A stretch of 64,000 nucleotides of DNA, taken from positions 1,860,001 through 1,924,000 of the forward strand of contig NZ_JQNK01000009.1 of the NCBI RefSeq assembly GCF_000745215.1, written 5' to 3'. Of this stretch, positions 43,232-52,863 are shown in pieces; the stretch's first letter is position 1; the number at the start of each line of letters is the position of its first letter. This DNA comes from Methylosinus sp. PW1 (GTDB lineage: Bacteria; Pseudomonadota; Alphaproteobacteria; Rhizobiales; Beijerinckiaceae). Under the pieces are notes generated by a model. That model searched no databases. It was not told the DNA's origin and saw only the letters and a program-made list of their open reading frames with translations. A program made the position numbers and the translations under genes.

Positions 43232-44637
43232 GGCCGCCGCCCTCGCTCACGCGCCGATTGATCGTCGATCTGTCCTATATGCAGCTCATCGCCATCGTCG
43301 TCGCATGGCTCGGAACCACGGCGCTCGGCGGGCTCGGCATCGTCGGCGCCAATGATTATTGGATCGATGAATTCTACAGCTATTACTATATTCGCGATCT
43401 TGTCTTGCAATCGATCGTGCGGGACGCGGACGGAACGCGGCATATCGAGCCCAATGCGGCGCTCCGCGACGAGATGCGACGCACCCCGACTTTGCGTTAC
43501 GCCGCTCTGGAGTCGATCCGCGGACCGGCTCTCCCCGGCTCCTCCGAGGATATTTCCGCGGCGCTCATCGGGATCACTTCGGTGGAGACGCGCGGGCTCG
43601 ACTTTTTCTTCATCTCCGATGCAGGCCGTCGCACGGCGGCCTCCGTCTGGCGCTGGAAGACTCCGACCGGGAACCTATTCATCGCCTCTGGCGGCATGAC
43701 CTTCAACTGGAAGGATGTCGTCTACGCTTTTCGAAACGAGCTCGTCTCCCAGAGCCTCTATCTCGCGGTGGTGTTCTCCGTTTCGGCGGCAGTCGCCTGG
43801 CTCGCCGTGCGACGCAGCCTCGCCCCTTTGCGGCGCGCGGCGGAAGCGGCCGAACGCATCGATCTCGAATCGCTCGGCCAGGGCCTATGCGTCGATGATG
43901 CGCCGAGCGAGATCCGCCCGCTCGTCGATGCGGTGAATCGAACGCTGAAGCGTCTCGACGCCAGCGTCGCGCGCATGCGGCGCTACACCGCCAACGCCGC
44001 GCATCAATTGCGCACGCCGGTCGCGATCCTGCGCGCGCGCCTCGAAAACCCGGAGGAACGCGGCTTTCGCGTCGATCTCCAGCGCGACACGCGCCGCATC
44101 CAACTGATCGTCGAGCAGATGCTCGTCGCCGCGCGCTTGACCGAAGGCCAAGCGTCGCCGGATCGAGATCTCGATCTCAGCGCCGTCGCGCGCGGCATCG
44201 TCGCCGATTACTCGCCGCTGATCTTCAAGGCCCGCCGTCGCATCGCCTTCGAGGCGCCCGCGGCGCCCGTCGCGCTGCGCAGCAATCGCGTCGCGATCGA
44301 ATGCGCCCTCGCCAATCTCATCGACAATGCGTTGCGCGCCGAGCCGGAGGGCGGGACTGTGCTCGTGCGGGTCGGCGCCGATCGCACGATTCGCGTGATC
44401 GATCATGGAGAGGGCGTCGATGAAAAGCATAGGGGGCTCATCTTCGAGCCCTTCTGGCGGCGCAGCGACGAAACGCCCGGAAACGGTCTCGGCCTCGCTA
44501 TCGTCCAGGAGCTGATTGCATTGCTCGGCGGCCGCATCGGCGTCGAGACCACGCCGGGAGGCGGGGCGACATTCGCGCTGTCCTTCCCGGCGCGCCGCCG
44601 CGAGGCGCGAGACGAGAGCGATCACGCGCGACCCTGA
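43228..44637 (+). CDS. Sensor histidine kinase
   Basis: This 469-residue membrane kinase starts at ATG 43228, overlapping the regulator stop; a much longer in-frame extension upstream is non-coding. A first helix (LIAIVVAWLGTTALGGLGIV) and a second (LYLAVVFSVSAAVAWLAVR) flank a periplasmic sensor of about 150 residues rich in Tyr near its start (WIDEFYSYYYIRD). Kinase motifs are NAAHQLRTPVAILRARL, NLIDNALRAE, DHGEGV and GNGLGLAIVQELI. It is paralogous to the kinase at 23575-24948, but the sensor regions differ. Confidence 0.92.
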   Translation: MRPPPSLTRRLIVDLSYMQLIAIVVAWLGTTALGGLGIVGANDYWIDEFYSYYYIRDLVLQSIVRDADGTRHIEPNAALRDEMRRTPTLRYAALESIRGPALPGSSEDISAALIGITSVETRGLDFFFISDAGRRTAASVWRWKTPTGNLFIASGGMTFNWKDVVYAFRNELVSQSLYLAVVFSVSAAVAWLAVRRSLAPLRRAAEAAERIDLESLGQGLCVDDAPSEIRPLVDAVNRTLKRLDASVARMRRYTANAAHQLRTPVAILRARLENPEERGFRVDLQRDTRRIQLIVEQMLVAARLTEGQASPDRDLDLSAVARGIVADYSPLIFKARRRIAFEAPAAPVALRSNRVAIECALANLIDNALRAEPEGGTVLVRVGADRTIRVIDHGEGVDEKHRGLIFEPFWRRSDETPGNGLGLAIVQELIALLGGRIGVETTPGGGATFALSFPARRREARDESDHARP

Positions 44638-44645
44638 CGGCGACC

Positions 44646-44669
44646 GAGAGCCCGCGTGCGGGCGCTCTC
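44646..44669. terminator. Hairpin between convergent kinase and thrS genes
   Basis: GAGAGC and GCTCTC enclose a GC-rich inner stem (CCCGC/GCGGG region) directly after the kinase stop, between two convergent genes. No strong T-run follows, so bidirectional termination is likely but imperfect. Confidence 0.45.
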
Positions 44670-44735
44670 CCGTGTGAAGAGTAAGCGGGGCGCGGGGGCG
44701 TTTTCCGCCGCCGGCCCCGCCCTTCGTCTCGCAGC

Positions 44736-46670
44736 TCAGGCTTGCTTCACATCCGGCGGCGTCGCCTCGGCGGCGAGCGCGGCCAGCGCGTCGGAAAGGC
44801 TCGCCGAGCTTTGCGCCTGCGAGCCGAGACGGCGAATGGAGACGGTGCGCTCGGCCGCCTCCTTCTTGCCGACGACGAGCAGCGCCGGGACCTTGGCCAG
44901 CGAATGCTCGCGCACCTTATAGGTGATCTTCTCATTGCGCAGATCGAGATCGACCGAAAGACCGAGCTTGCGCGCTTCCGCCGCGACCTCGAGCGCATAG
45001 TCGTCGGCGTCCTGCGTGATGGTGCACACCACGATCTGCAGCGGCGAGAGCCACAGCGGCAGATGACCGGCGTAATGCTCGATCAATATGCCGGTGAAGC
45101 GCTCCAGCGAGCCGAACATGGCGCGATGGATCATCACCGGCGTCTTCTTCTCGCTGTCGGCGCCGATGTAGAAGGCGCCGAAACGGCCCGGCAGATTGAA
45201 GTCTACCTGCGTCGTGCCGCATTGCCATTCGCGGCCGATGGCGTCGCGCAAAGTATATTCGAGCTTCGGCCCATAGAAGGCGCCCTCGCCCGGATTGACG
45301 CCGGTCTCGAGGCCGCGCGCCTTCAGCTCGTCGAGCACCTTGTAGAGCGCCGCCTCCGCCTTGGCCCAGGCTTCATCGGAGCCGACATGCTTCTCCGGCC
45401 GGGTGGAGAGCTTCACCACCACATGGTCGAAGCCGAAGTCTTTGTAGATCGTCAGGATGAGGTCGTTGATCTTCAACGCCTCCTCCATGATCTGATCCTC
45501 ATTGCAGAAGATATGCGCGTCGTCCTGCGTGAAGGCGCGCACGCGCATCATGCCATGCAGCGCGCCCGACGGCTCGTAGCGATGCACAATGCCGAATTCG
45601 GCGATCTTCACCGGCAGGTCGCGATAGGACTTCAGCCCGTTTTTGAAGATTTGCACATGGCCGGGGCAGTTCATCGGCTTCAACGCGAAAATGCGCTCGT
45701 CCTCGGTCTTGGTGAGGAACATGTTCTCGCGATAGGTCTGCCAATGGCCGGAGGTCTCCCACAAAGCGCGATCGAGCACCTGCGGCGTGTTCACCTCGCG
45801 ATAGCCCGCGGCCTTCTGGCGCCGGCGCATATAGGAGACGAGGCTCTGGAACAGCGCCCAGCCCTTCTCGTGCCAGAAGATCGTGCCCGGCCCCTCCTCC
45901 TGGAAATGGAAGAGATCCATCTCCCGGCCCAAGCGCCGATGATCGCGGCGCTCGGCCTCCTCGAGGCGATGCAGATAGGCGTCGAGGTCCTCCTGCTTCG
46001 CGAAAGCGGTGCCGTAGATGCGCGAGAGCATCGGGTTGTTGTGATCGCCGCGCCAATAGGCGCCCGCCACCTTCATCAGCTTGAAGGCGGTGCCGACTTT
46101 GCCGATCGACGGCAGATGCGGGCCACGGCACAGGTCGAGCCAATGGCCCTGGCGATAGATCTTCAAGTCCTCGCCGCCGGGAATGCTCTCGATCAGCTCG
46201 CGCTTGAAGGCCTCGCCCTTGGCGGTGAAATAGGTCTTGGCCTGGTCGCGGCTCCAGACTTCCTTGGTGATGGCGGCGTCACGCGCGACGATCTCGCGCA
46301 TCTTCTTCTCGATGGCGGGAAGATCGTCCGGCGTGAACGGCTCGGCGCGATAGAAGTCGTAATAGAAGCCGTTCTCGATCACCGGGCCGATGGTGACCTG
46401 CGTGCCGGGAAACAGCTCCTGCACGGCCTCCGCCAGCAGATGCGCGCAGTCGTGACGGATCAGTTCCAGCGCGCGCGGATCCTCGCGGCCGACGAACTCG
46501 ATTTTGGCGTCGCGGTCGATCGTATCGACGAGGTCGCGCAGCTCTCCATCGAGAGCCATGGCGACCGTTCGCTTGGCGAGGGAAGGGGAAATGCTCTTGG
46601 CGATATCGAGGCCGGAGACGCCGGGCTCGAATTGACGGGACGCCCCGTCGGGGAAGGTTACGGCGATCAT
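44736..46670 (-). CDS. thrS: Threonine-tRNA ligase
   Basis: This 644-residue class II synthetase charges tRNA-Thr. An N-terminal TGS domain ([20 protein letters not shown]) precedes the editing domain with [20 protein letters not shown] and [10 protein letters not shown]. The catalytic domain has [30 protein letters not shown] and [13 protein letters not shown]-terminal anticodon-binding domain ends the protein ([20 protein letters not shown]). Full length and all motifs are normal. It is a single gene; the upstream region holds palindromic repeats. Confidence 0.97.
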   Translation of the reverse strand: MIAVTFPDGASRQFEPGVSGLDIAKSISPSLAKRTVAMALDGELRDLVDTIDRDAKIEFVGREDPRALELIRHDCAHLLAEAVQELFPGTQVTIGPVIENGFYYDFYRAEPFTPDDLPAIEKKMREIVARDAAITKEVWSRDQAKTYFTAKGEAFKRELIESIPGGEDLKIYRQGHWLDLCRGPHLPSIGKVGTAFKLMKVAGAYWRGDHNNPMLSRIYGTAFAKQEDLDAYLHRLEEAERRDHRRLGREMDLFHFQEEGPGTIFWHEKGWALFQSLVSYMRRRQKAAGYREVNTPQVLDRALWETSGHWQTYRENMFLTKTEDERIFALKPMNCPGHVQIFKNGLKSYRDLPVKIAEFGIVHRYEPSGALHGMMRVRAFTQDDAHIFCNEDQIMEEALKINDLILTIYKDFGFDHVVVKLSTRPEKHVGSDEAWAKAEAALYKVLDELKARGLETGVNPGEGAFYGPKLEYTLRDAIGREWQCGTTQVDFNLPGRFGAFYIGADSEKKTPVMIHRAMFGSLERFTGILIEHYAGHLPLWLSPLQIVVCTITQDADDYALEVAAEARKLGLSVDLDLRNEKITYKVREHSLAKVPALLVVGKKEAAERTVSIRRLGSQAQSSASLSDALAALAAEATPPDVKQA

Positions 46671-46814
46671 ATGCTCTCCTCATGCGCCCACTCGCCGATA
46701 CAAGTCGGCGTAAGTCGCTTTCGGCCCGAGATGGGCCGGGGGCCTTGATAAGGCAAGCATGTCGCGCTTGGCAATCGCTGGCGCGGGGTCGATCGGCCGA
46801 ATGCCGGAAGAGGC

Positions 46815-46945
46815 GTTTCCACCTCCCCCTCGAGGGGGAGGTCGAGCGCCGAAGGCGCTCGGGAGGGGGTGACGCCCCGAATCTCGGGGCTCCCCACCCC
46901 GTCCGGCTGACGCCGGCCGACCCTCCCCATGAAGGGGAGGGTGGA
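46815..46945. repeat. Mosaic of palindromic intergenic elements
   Basis: Four consecutive inverted repeats fill this stretch. A perfect 22-bp palindrome of CCTCCCCCTC type lies at 46821-46842. GAGCGCC/GGCGCTC lies at 46844-46860, GCCCCGA/TCGGGGC at about 46873-46889, and CCCTCCCC/GGGGAGGG at 46921-46941. They resemble mobile intergenic palindromes of alphaproteobacteria and can fold in RNA. They separate thrS and the nitroreductase gene. Confidence 0.75.
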
Positions 46946-46967
46946 GCGCCCTTCGGCGAAATCGCTC

Positions 46968-47822
46968 TTATTTCAACGCGAATCCCAGCGCCCGCAGCGC
47001 CTCCTTCAGCCGATCGCGGCCGCTGAGGCTCTCCGGGCCGCGCACGCGGGAGAGCGCCTGGCGAATCCAGCCTTGCTCGGGCAGGCCCGCCTCCTTCTGG
47101 AAATCGCGGAACTTCTCGTCATAGGTCTTCACCGCCTCGCGCTGCGCCTCGTTCCAGGCATATTGCTCGCGATGCAGAACGGCTCCTTGGCCGAGGCGCG
47201 GGCGCACGCCGCCGGCCTTGGCCGGATCGGGACGGCCGACCGCCATGCCGAAGACGGCGAAAACGCCCGGCGGCAGGTCCAGCTCCTTCGCCACTTCCTC
47301 CGGCTTGTTGCGAATCCCGCCGATATAGACCCCGCCGAAGCCGAGAGACTCCAGCGCGACCAGCGCATTTTGCGCGGCGAGGCCGGCGTCGATCGCGGCG
47401 GTGAGGAACATTTCGAGATAGGGCAGCGCCGCCCCGTCGCGGCCCTGCTCCTTGCCGATATTCTCGAGCCGCGAGAGATCGGCGAGCCACAGAAGAAACA
47501 AAGGCGCGTCGCGAATATGCTGCTGATTGCCGGCGAGATCGGCGAGGCGGCTCTTGCGCGCCTCGTCCTCCACGGCGACGAGGCTCCAGACCTGGAGATT
47601 GGAGGAGGTGGCGGCCGATTGCGCGGCGGCCACGACGGTCGCCAGAGTCTCCGCGGGAATTTTTTCCGGCAGATAGGCGCGGATGGACCGATGCGCGAGC
47701 AGAAGATCGAGCGTCTCGTTCCAAACGGGCGGCGTGGGCGAGTCGTCGCGGCGATAGCGGGCGCGGATCGCCTCCGCGCCATCGGCCGCGCTCAATTCCC
47801 CTTTGGTGATCGGCTTGTTCAT
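46968..47822 (-). CDS. NfsA-like FMN nitroreductase family protein
   Basis: This 284-residue flavin enzyme has the nitroreductase pattern LLLAHRSIRAYLPEKIPAET, then AAQSAATSSNLQVWSLVAVE for FMN binding. ALESLGFGGVYIGGIRNKPE and FAVFGMAVGRPD follow, as in NfsA/FRP. It reduces nitroaromatics, quinones or chromate with NAD(P)H. ATG 47822 (MNKPITKGEL) fits the family length; the open frame upstream is not conserved in character. Confidence 0.9.
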   Translation of the reverse strand: MNKPITKGELSAADGAEAIRARYRRDDSPTPPVWNETLDLLLAHRSIRAYLPEKIPAETLATVVAAAQSAATSSNLQVWSLVAVEDEARKSRLADLAGNQQHIRDAPLFLLWLADLSRLENIGKEQGRDGAALPYLEMFLTAAIDAGLAAQNALVALESLGFGGVYIGGIRNKPEEVAKELDLPPGVFAVFGMAVGRPDPAKAGGVRPRLGQGAVLHREQYAWNEAQREAVKTYDEKFRDFQKEAGLPEQGWIRQALSRVRGPESLSGRDRLKEALRALGFALK

Positions 47823-48125
47823 ATCGTCTCCAGAAAACGCCGCGTGACGCGCGCACTTACGCGCGCTTTGCGGCATGGTGGCGAAAGCGGCCGCAAAAAT
47901 CCACCCTGCGCCGTCGGAAAAGAGGAAGCGGACGGCGCAGGCGCCGACCCCTCGGCTTGTACGGATAGCGGCGGCGTCCGAGCCGCTCCTTGTGGACAAC
48001 GCCGGGCAGTTCTGTTAATCCCCCGCGCACGGGTCAGGCGCTCCGTCAGCGCCCGACCGACTATTCTCACCCGCAGCAACGTCTCCACCCGGGGCGCGCG
48101 CCGCCTCTAGAAACAGGATCGCTTC
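47823..48125. other. Divergent promoter region between nitroreductase and rpsU
   Basis: About 300 bases without a gene. It contains promoters for both flanking genes by position, but no box was assigned with confidence. Confidence 0.4.
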
Positions 48126-48365
48126 GTGCAAGTTCTCGTCCGCGACAATAATGTCGACCAGGCTCTCAAGGCGCTGAAGAAGAAGATGCAGCGCGAAGGC
48201 ATTTTCCGTGAGATGAAGCTCCGCGGCCATTATGAGAAGCCCTCGGAGAAGCGCGCCCGCGAGAAGGCCGAGGCCGTGCGCCGCGCCCGCAAGCTCGCCC
48301 GCAAGAAGCTGCAGCGCGAAGGCCTGCTGCCCGTGAAGGCGAAGCCCGCCGTCGGCGGCCGCTGA
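48126..48365 (+). CDS. rpsU: 30S ribosomal protein bS21
   Basis: This 79-residue ribosomal protein starts at GTG 48126: [20 protein letters not shown], then [21 protein letters not shown] basic tail rich in Lys/Arg/Ala follows, as in alphaproteobacterial S21. It binds the 30S subunit near the 3' end of 16S rRNA and helps initiation. It is followed after about 100 bases by the TPR gene. Confidence 0.97.
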   Translation: MQVLVRDNNVDQALKALKKKMQREGIFREMKLRGHYEKPSEKRAREKAEAVRRARKLARKKLQREGLLPVKAKPAVGGR

Positions 48366-48471
48366 TCGAAAAAAGGCGGGCGCGTCGAAATCTCGCCGAA
48401 TTGCCCGCTATCATTCGTCTTCGTCGCGCATTCGAAGCGCTTTCAGGACTTGTCTGAGGAGGTCGGACGGA

Positions 48472-49347
48472 ATGGAATTGCCGCTCGGATCGGCGGTTCG
48501 CCGGACGTCCCTCACATTTTGCCGCTGCGCGCCTCTGCGCGCGGGCGTCGCAATGCTGACTCTGCTCGCCCTCGCCGGCTGCGAGACCGCCGGCGTGCTT
48601 CGGCCGCCGGGACGCGGCTTCGCCGAGACCGACGCCGCCGATCCGAGAGCCGCCAACGCCAATATCGAGTCGCTCTCCGAGGTCGTGCGCCGCAATCCGA
48701 CGCCGGAGGCCTATAATACGCGCGGCGTTGCGCTGGCCAAGATCGGCCAGTTCCAGGAGGCGATCGCCGATTTCTCCCAGGCGATCAAGATCGAGCCCAA
48801 CAGCGCCGCCGCCTTCACCAATCGCGCTCTCGCCTTCCGCCAGATCGGCCGCAACGATCAGGCGCGGCTCGACTTCGACCGCGCCATAGACGTGAACCCC
48901 AGCCACGCGCCGGCCTATATCGGCCGCGCCAATCTGTTGCGCGCGCAGGGCAATCTCGATCAGGCGCTCGCCGATCTCGACGCCGCGATCAAGCTCAATC
49001 CCGAGAGCGCGCAAGCCTTTCACGCGCGGGGGCTGATCCATCAGAAGCGCGGCGACAATCAGCGCGCCGTCACCGATTTCGACAACGCCATCGACCGTGA
49101 TCCTTTCGCGGCGGCGCCCTATCAGGCGCGCGGCGAGAGCCTCGTGACGCTCGGCAACTACGACAAGGCGATCGAGGATTTCAACGCGGCGCTCAATGTC
49201 GACAATAGGAGCGCGCCGGCCTGGGCCTGGCTCGGCCTCGCCTATGAGCGCAAGGGCAATCGCCAGAAGGCGGCGGAATCCTATCAGCGCGCTCTGGCGC
49301 TCGATCCGCAGCAGCCGATCGCGAAACAGGGCTCCTCGCGCGGCTGA
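48472..49347 (+). CDS. TPR-repeat lipoprotein, NlpI-like
   Basis: This 291-residue lipoprotein has a signal peptide with lipobox LALAGC (about residue 39). At least six tetratricopeptide repeats follow, for example YNTRGVALAKIGQFQEAIAD, FTNRALAFRQIGRNDQARLD, YIGRANLLRAQGNLDQALAD and WAWLGLAYERKGNRQKAAES. Such proteins are scaffolds in the envelope and can recruit peptidoglycan hydrolases. No enzymatic domain is present. Confidence 0.88.
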   Translation: MELPLGSAVRRTSLTFCRCAPLRAGVAMLTLLALAGCETAGVLRPPGRGFAETDAADPRAANANIESLSEVVRRNPTPEAYNTRGVALAKIGQFQEAIADFSQAIKIEPNSAAAFTNRALAFRQIGRNDQARLDFDRAIDVNPSHAPAYIGRANLLRAQGNLDQALADLDAAIKLNPESAQAFHARGLIHQKRGDNQRAVTDFDNAIDRDPFAAAPYQARGESLVTLGNYDKAIEDFNAALNVDNRSAPAWAWLGLAYERKGNRQKAAESYQRALALDPQQPIAKQGSSRG

Positions 49348-49408
49348 GCCTCGAGCGCTCGCCTAGAGACGCCGCGGCTCGACGAGCGCAACGCGGATGC
49401 ACGAGATC

Positions 49409-50395
49409 TCAACGCTCGTGGAAATTCCCCAGAGCCGCCAGCACGCGCTCGTGCACCGGTGGCGCGGGTGGAGGGGGCTCGAACGCCCGTCCGGTGATTC
49501 GCTCGTAGGCCTCGACGTAGGTCAGCGCGGTCTTCCAGATCAGTTCCGGGGGGATTTCCGGGACATCATTCCCGTACGGATCATATCGCGCGGCGACCCA
49601 TTCGCGGATCACATCCTTGTCGAAGCTGTCCGGGCGCTCCCCGGCGGCCAGGCGCTGAGGATAGGTGTCCGCCCGCCAGTAGCGGCTGGAATCGGGGGTA
49701 TGAATCTCGTCTGCGAGGCGGAGGGTTCCCTGGGCGTCGAGCCCGAACTCATATTTGGTGTCGGCGAGGATCAGGCCGCGTTCAGCGGCCAGAGCTCGGC
49801 CTCGGGCGAACAGAGCGAGGGCGGCTTCGCTCACCTGCCGCCACTGGCCTTCGCTGAGCAACCCGCTCGCGAGGATCTCGCCTTCAGTCAGCGGCTGGTC
49901 ATGAGCGCCGTCGGCGGCCTTGCTGGTGGGGGTGATGATCGGCGTCTCGAGCGCCTGATTGTCGGCGAGGCCGTCGGGAAGCAGTTGTCCGTACATCTGC
50001 CGGCGACCAGCCCGGTACATGGTCAGGATCGAGGTGCTGGTCGTGCCCGCCAAATAGCCCCGCACAACGATCTCCACCGGCAGGATCTCTAGGCGCCGGC
50101 CAACGACGATGTTCGGGTCGGGGTAGTCCAGCACGTGGTTGGGGCAGAGGTCGGCGGTATGCTCGAAGGCCCAGCGGGCGATGCCATTCAGCACTTGGCC
50201 CTTGAACGGAATACAGCACAGGATCCGGTCGAAGGCCGACAAACGGTCGGACGTGACCAGGATACGCCGCCCGTCAGCTAGGTCGTAGTTGTCGCGCACC
50301 TTGCCGCGGTAGAGGCCGGGCAGGCGCGTGTCGATCGCCTCCCTCATCACTTGGTGGCGGCTGGCCGCCAGTCTGGTTTCGTCGATCGTGGACAT
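49409..50395 (-). CDS. purC: Phosphoribosylaminoimidazole-succinocarboxamide synthase, long form
   Basis: This 328-residue enzyme makes SAICAR in purine synthesis. Motifs are [55 protein letters not shown] and [12 protein letters not shown]. It is longer than the 240-residue form usual in alphaproteobacteria and resembles the eukaryote/gamma-beta type. Its codon mix is somewhat different from neighbouring genes, so it may have been acquired and may coexist with a second purC elsewhere. Confidence 0.95.
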   Translation of the reverse strand: MSTIDETRLAASRHQVMREAIDTRLPGLYRGKVRDNYDLADGRRILVTSDRLSAFDRILCCIPFKGQVLNGIARWAFEHTADLCPNHVLDYPDPNIVVGRRLEILPVEIVVRGYLAGTTSTSILTMYRAGRRQMYGQLLPDGLADNQALETPIITPTSKAADGAHDQPLTEGEILASGLLSEGQWRQVSEAALALFARGRALAAERGLILADTKYEFGLDAQGTLRLADEIHTPDSSRYWRADTYPQRLAAGERPDSFDKDVIREWVAARYDPYGNDVPEIPPELIWKTALTYVEAYERITGRAFEPPPPAPPVHERVLAALGNFHER

Positions 50396-50483
50396 GATGG
50401 TTTCCCTGACCGCCTCGCGGTCTTGTCGTTAGCGCGCCTTTGAAGCCGCGACGGCTAATGTCCGCTGGCCGTCTTATTGGACA

Positions 50484-51314
50484 TTATCGTTTCACGATCG
50501 AGGTCTCGAGGGCGGCGTCCACCCAGCGGGCGACGCGCGGAAACACATCGGGCAAACCCAGCACCAGATGCTGCCCGCCGGACACGAGCACGAAGCGCTT
50601 CGGCTCATTGGCGAGATCGAAGAGCTTGCGGCCGAGCGCGATCGGCACCACGCCATCCTTGTCGCCATGCACGATCAGCACGGGAACATGCACGTCGCGA
50701 ATGGCGAGATCGGAGCGGAACTGATCCAGCATCAGCCAGCGCACCGGCAGAAAGCCATAGCGCGTCTCGGCGACATCGGCCGCCGAGGAGAAGGGCGAGT
50801 CGAGCGCCAGCGCCGCCGCCTCCCGCCGCGCGGCGAGCTGCGTCGCGACGCCCGAGCCCAATGATTCGCCGACAATGACGATCCGCTCCGGCCCATAGCC
50901 GCGGGCGCGGGCCTCCGCATAGGCGGCCTCGGCGTCGCGTATCAGGCCCTCTTGCGTCGGCGTTCCGCTGGAGCCGGCATAGCCGCGATAGGCGATGGCG
51001 AGAAAGCCATAGCCTTCGCCCAAGAAAAATCGAAAGCGCGCGACGCGATCGACGAGCCCGCCGGCGTTGCCGTGGAAATAGAGCAGCACCGGCCGCCCCT
51101 CGCGCGGCGGCGCATGCCAGGCGACGATCGTCTCGCCGTCCGAGGTCGCGAGCTTCAGCTCCTCGACGCCGGAGAGCCCCGCCTGCTGCGGCGATATCTG
51201 GCGCATGTCCGGCAGATATTGCAGGCGCCGCTGAAACAGGCCGAGCGCCGCCGCCGCCAGAACATAGGCTCCGACAACGACGAGCGCCGCCCATTTCAGC
51301 AACGCCAGCGCCAT
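50484..51314 (-). CDS. Membrane-anchored alpha/beta hydrolase
   Basis: This 276-residue protein has an N-terminal hydrophobic anchor (WAALVVVGAYVLAAAALGLF). The hydrolase fold includes VLLYFHGNAGGLVDRVARFR, nucleophile elbow GESLGSG, acid LIVHGDKDGVVPI and His in GGQHL. It is close to BEM46/YfhR-type serine hydrolases. The substrate is unknown. It lies 3 bases before the TerC-like gene's stop, in the same direction, suggesting an operon. Confidence 0.87.
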   Translation of the reverse strand: MALALLKWAALVVVGAYVLAAAALGLFQRRLQYLPDMRQISPQQAGLSGVEELKLATSDGETIVAWHAPPREGRPVLLYFHGNAGGLVDRVARFRFFLGEGYGFLAIAYRGYAGSSGTPTQEGLIRDAEAAYAEARARGYGPERIVIVGESLGSGVATQLAARREAAALALDSPFSSAADVAETRYGFLPVRWLMLDQFRSDLAIRDVHVPVLIVHGDKDGVVPIALGRKLFDLANEPKRFVLVSGGQHLVLGLPDVFPRVARWVDAALETSIVKR

Positions 51315-51316
51315 GG

Positions 51317-52018
51317 TCAGCCTCCGCTTTCGGCCTTGCGCCGCGCCTCGGCGCGCTCATCGAGCTTCACCGCGATGAAGCCCGCGACGAGCACGAGAAC
51401 GGCGCCGGCGATAGAGGCGCCGAGCTCGAAATGCGCCGGCGCGGTCCAGCCGAATTTCTCCCAGATCGGATCGCTGGCGATGAGCTCGCCCGAAATCCAG
51501 CCGAGCAGGCCCGCGCCCGCCCAGACCAGAATGGGAAAACGCGACAGCGCCTGCATCAGCAGGCCGGCGCCGAAGACCACGATCGGCACCGACACGGCGA
51601 GGCCGAAGATGATGAGCGGCATGGAGCCTTCCGCCGCGCCGGCGATGGCGATGACATTGTCGAGCGACATCACCGCATCGGCCATGATGATGGCCGCCAC
51701 CGCGCCCCAGAGGTCCTCTTTGGCCTCCATATGATGCTCGGTCTCGTCGACGAGCAGCTTGGTGGCGACGCCGAGCAGCATCAGCCCGCCGAGCGCCTTG
51801 AGCGCCGGAATCGCCATGAGCTGAATGACCACGAAGGCGAAGGCGATACGCAGCAGCACGCCGCCGCCCGCGCCCAGCAAAATGCCCCATCGTCGCTGCT
51901 GTTTCGGAAGCTTGTGACAGGCGAGAGCGATGAGAATCGCATTGTCGCCGGAGAGAAGCAGATCGATCCAGATGATCTCTAAGACTTGGAAGCCGACGGA
52001 AAGCTCGTCGCCGTTCAT
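51317..52018 (-). CDS. TerC/YjbE family membrane protein
   Basis: This 233-residue protein has about seven helices. Conserved acidic membrane motifs are IIWIDLLLSGDNAILIALAC and IIMADAVMSLDNVIAIAG. The family exports Mn(II) or other metal and helps metal loading of secreted proteins. ATG 52018 was chosen for the match of the first helix to the family. It overlaps functionally with the hydrolase as one transcript. No yybP-ykoY riboswitch was recognised upstream. Confidence 0.9.
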   Translation of the reverse strand: MNGDELSVGFQVLEIIWIDLLLSGDNAILIALACHKLPKQQRRWGILLGAGGGVLLRIAFAFVVIQLMAIPALKALGGLMLLGVATKLLVDETEHHMEAKEDLWGAVAAIIMADAVMSLDNVIAIAGAAEGSMPLIIFGLAVSVPIVVFGAGLLMQALSRFPILVWAGAGLLGWISGELIASDPIWEKFGWTAPAHFELGASIAGAVLVLVAGFIAVKLDERAEARRKAESGG

Positions 52019-52112
52019 TGACTTGGGTGTCCAACCCTGCCCGAGGGCAGTATGCGCGCGATCATATCGCGCTTCATGGGGCGAGCGCCAGCGAGATCGG
52101 TGGCGCTTCGCG

Positions 52113-52745
52113 CTATCGCCGCGTCTTGGCCGCGACATCGGCCGGCGCCGGCGCGCAAGGCGGCATGAATTCGGCGAGCTTCTTCTCATCCGCGCCGGGC
52201 GGATGCGCGTCATGGCCGAGCAGCAGAGGCAGCCAGCCGAGCGCGTCATCCGCATGCGCATAAACGTCGAAAATCACCGCGCCAGCGGGGATTTCCGCGC
52301 GGCGGCAATAGAGCCCGCCCTCGAGATCGAGCGCGCCATGGGCTTTCGCGCCGCTCTCGCGCCAGCGCTTTCCCTCCTCCTGCGCGGCGCGAATGGCGGC
52401 GAGATCGCGCCTGTCGGCCTCGAAAACCATCAGCCCGCCGTTCGTCGCCGAGTCGAGCCCGGCGAGAATGGGCCGGTCTTCCGCATGCGCGGCGGGGACG
52501 AGGCGAATCGTCAGCACGCGCTTCGCCGCTTCCTCGCCTTCGCGCCAATAGGTGGCGACGACGCGCGCGCTCGTCGGCGTCGGCTCGAGCCAATCGGGCG
52601 CGCGCAAGGCGACGCGGAGCGGAGCGACATCGGCGGTCGAGAGATCGAAGGAGCGCAGCTTCCACTGCGTGGAGAGCGGAACGCCGTTGCAGGCCGAAAG
52701 AAAAAGAGCAGAGGCGAGCGCGAGAGACGGGAGGCCACGGGTCAT
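52113..52745 (-). CDS. Hypothetical lipoprotein
   Basis: This 210-residue protein has a leader MTRGLPSLALASALFLSAC, where LSAC is a good lipobox. The body has no family I recognise. It contains LSTQWKLRSFDLSTADVAPL, then RVALRAPDWLEPTPTSARVV, with a helical middle (ADRRDLAAIRAAQEEGKRWR) and one later cysteine pair. It is likely anchored to the outer membrane. Divergent from the DUF2975 gene. Confidence 0.7.
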   Translation of the reverse strand: MTRGLPSLALASALFLSACNGVPLSTQWKLRSFDLSTADVAPLRVALRAPDWLEPTPTSARVVATYWREGEEAAKRVLTIRLVPAAHAEDRPILAGLDSATNGGLMVFEADRRDLAAIRAAQEEGKRWRESGAKAHGALDLEGGLYCRRAEIPAGAVIFDVYAHADDALGWLPLLLGHDAHPPGADEKKLAEFMPPCAPAPADVAAKTRR

Positions 52746-52863
52746 GGATCGCTTCCTGTTGTTCGATGATATTTTCATGTTTGACATTAAAAATAATATG
52801 CGTCAAATTATTTTAATCGCGCTGGCTGGCCATTTTGCCGAGCCGCCGAAAGGATGGAATCCC

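Noticed and set aside
51960..52112. yybP-ykoY manganese riboswitch before the TerC-like gene
   Set aside because: The position is suitable, but the conserved riboswitch elements could not be found by eye. A covariance-model search would be decisive.
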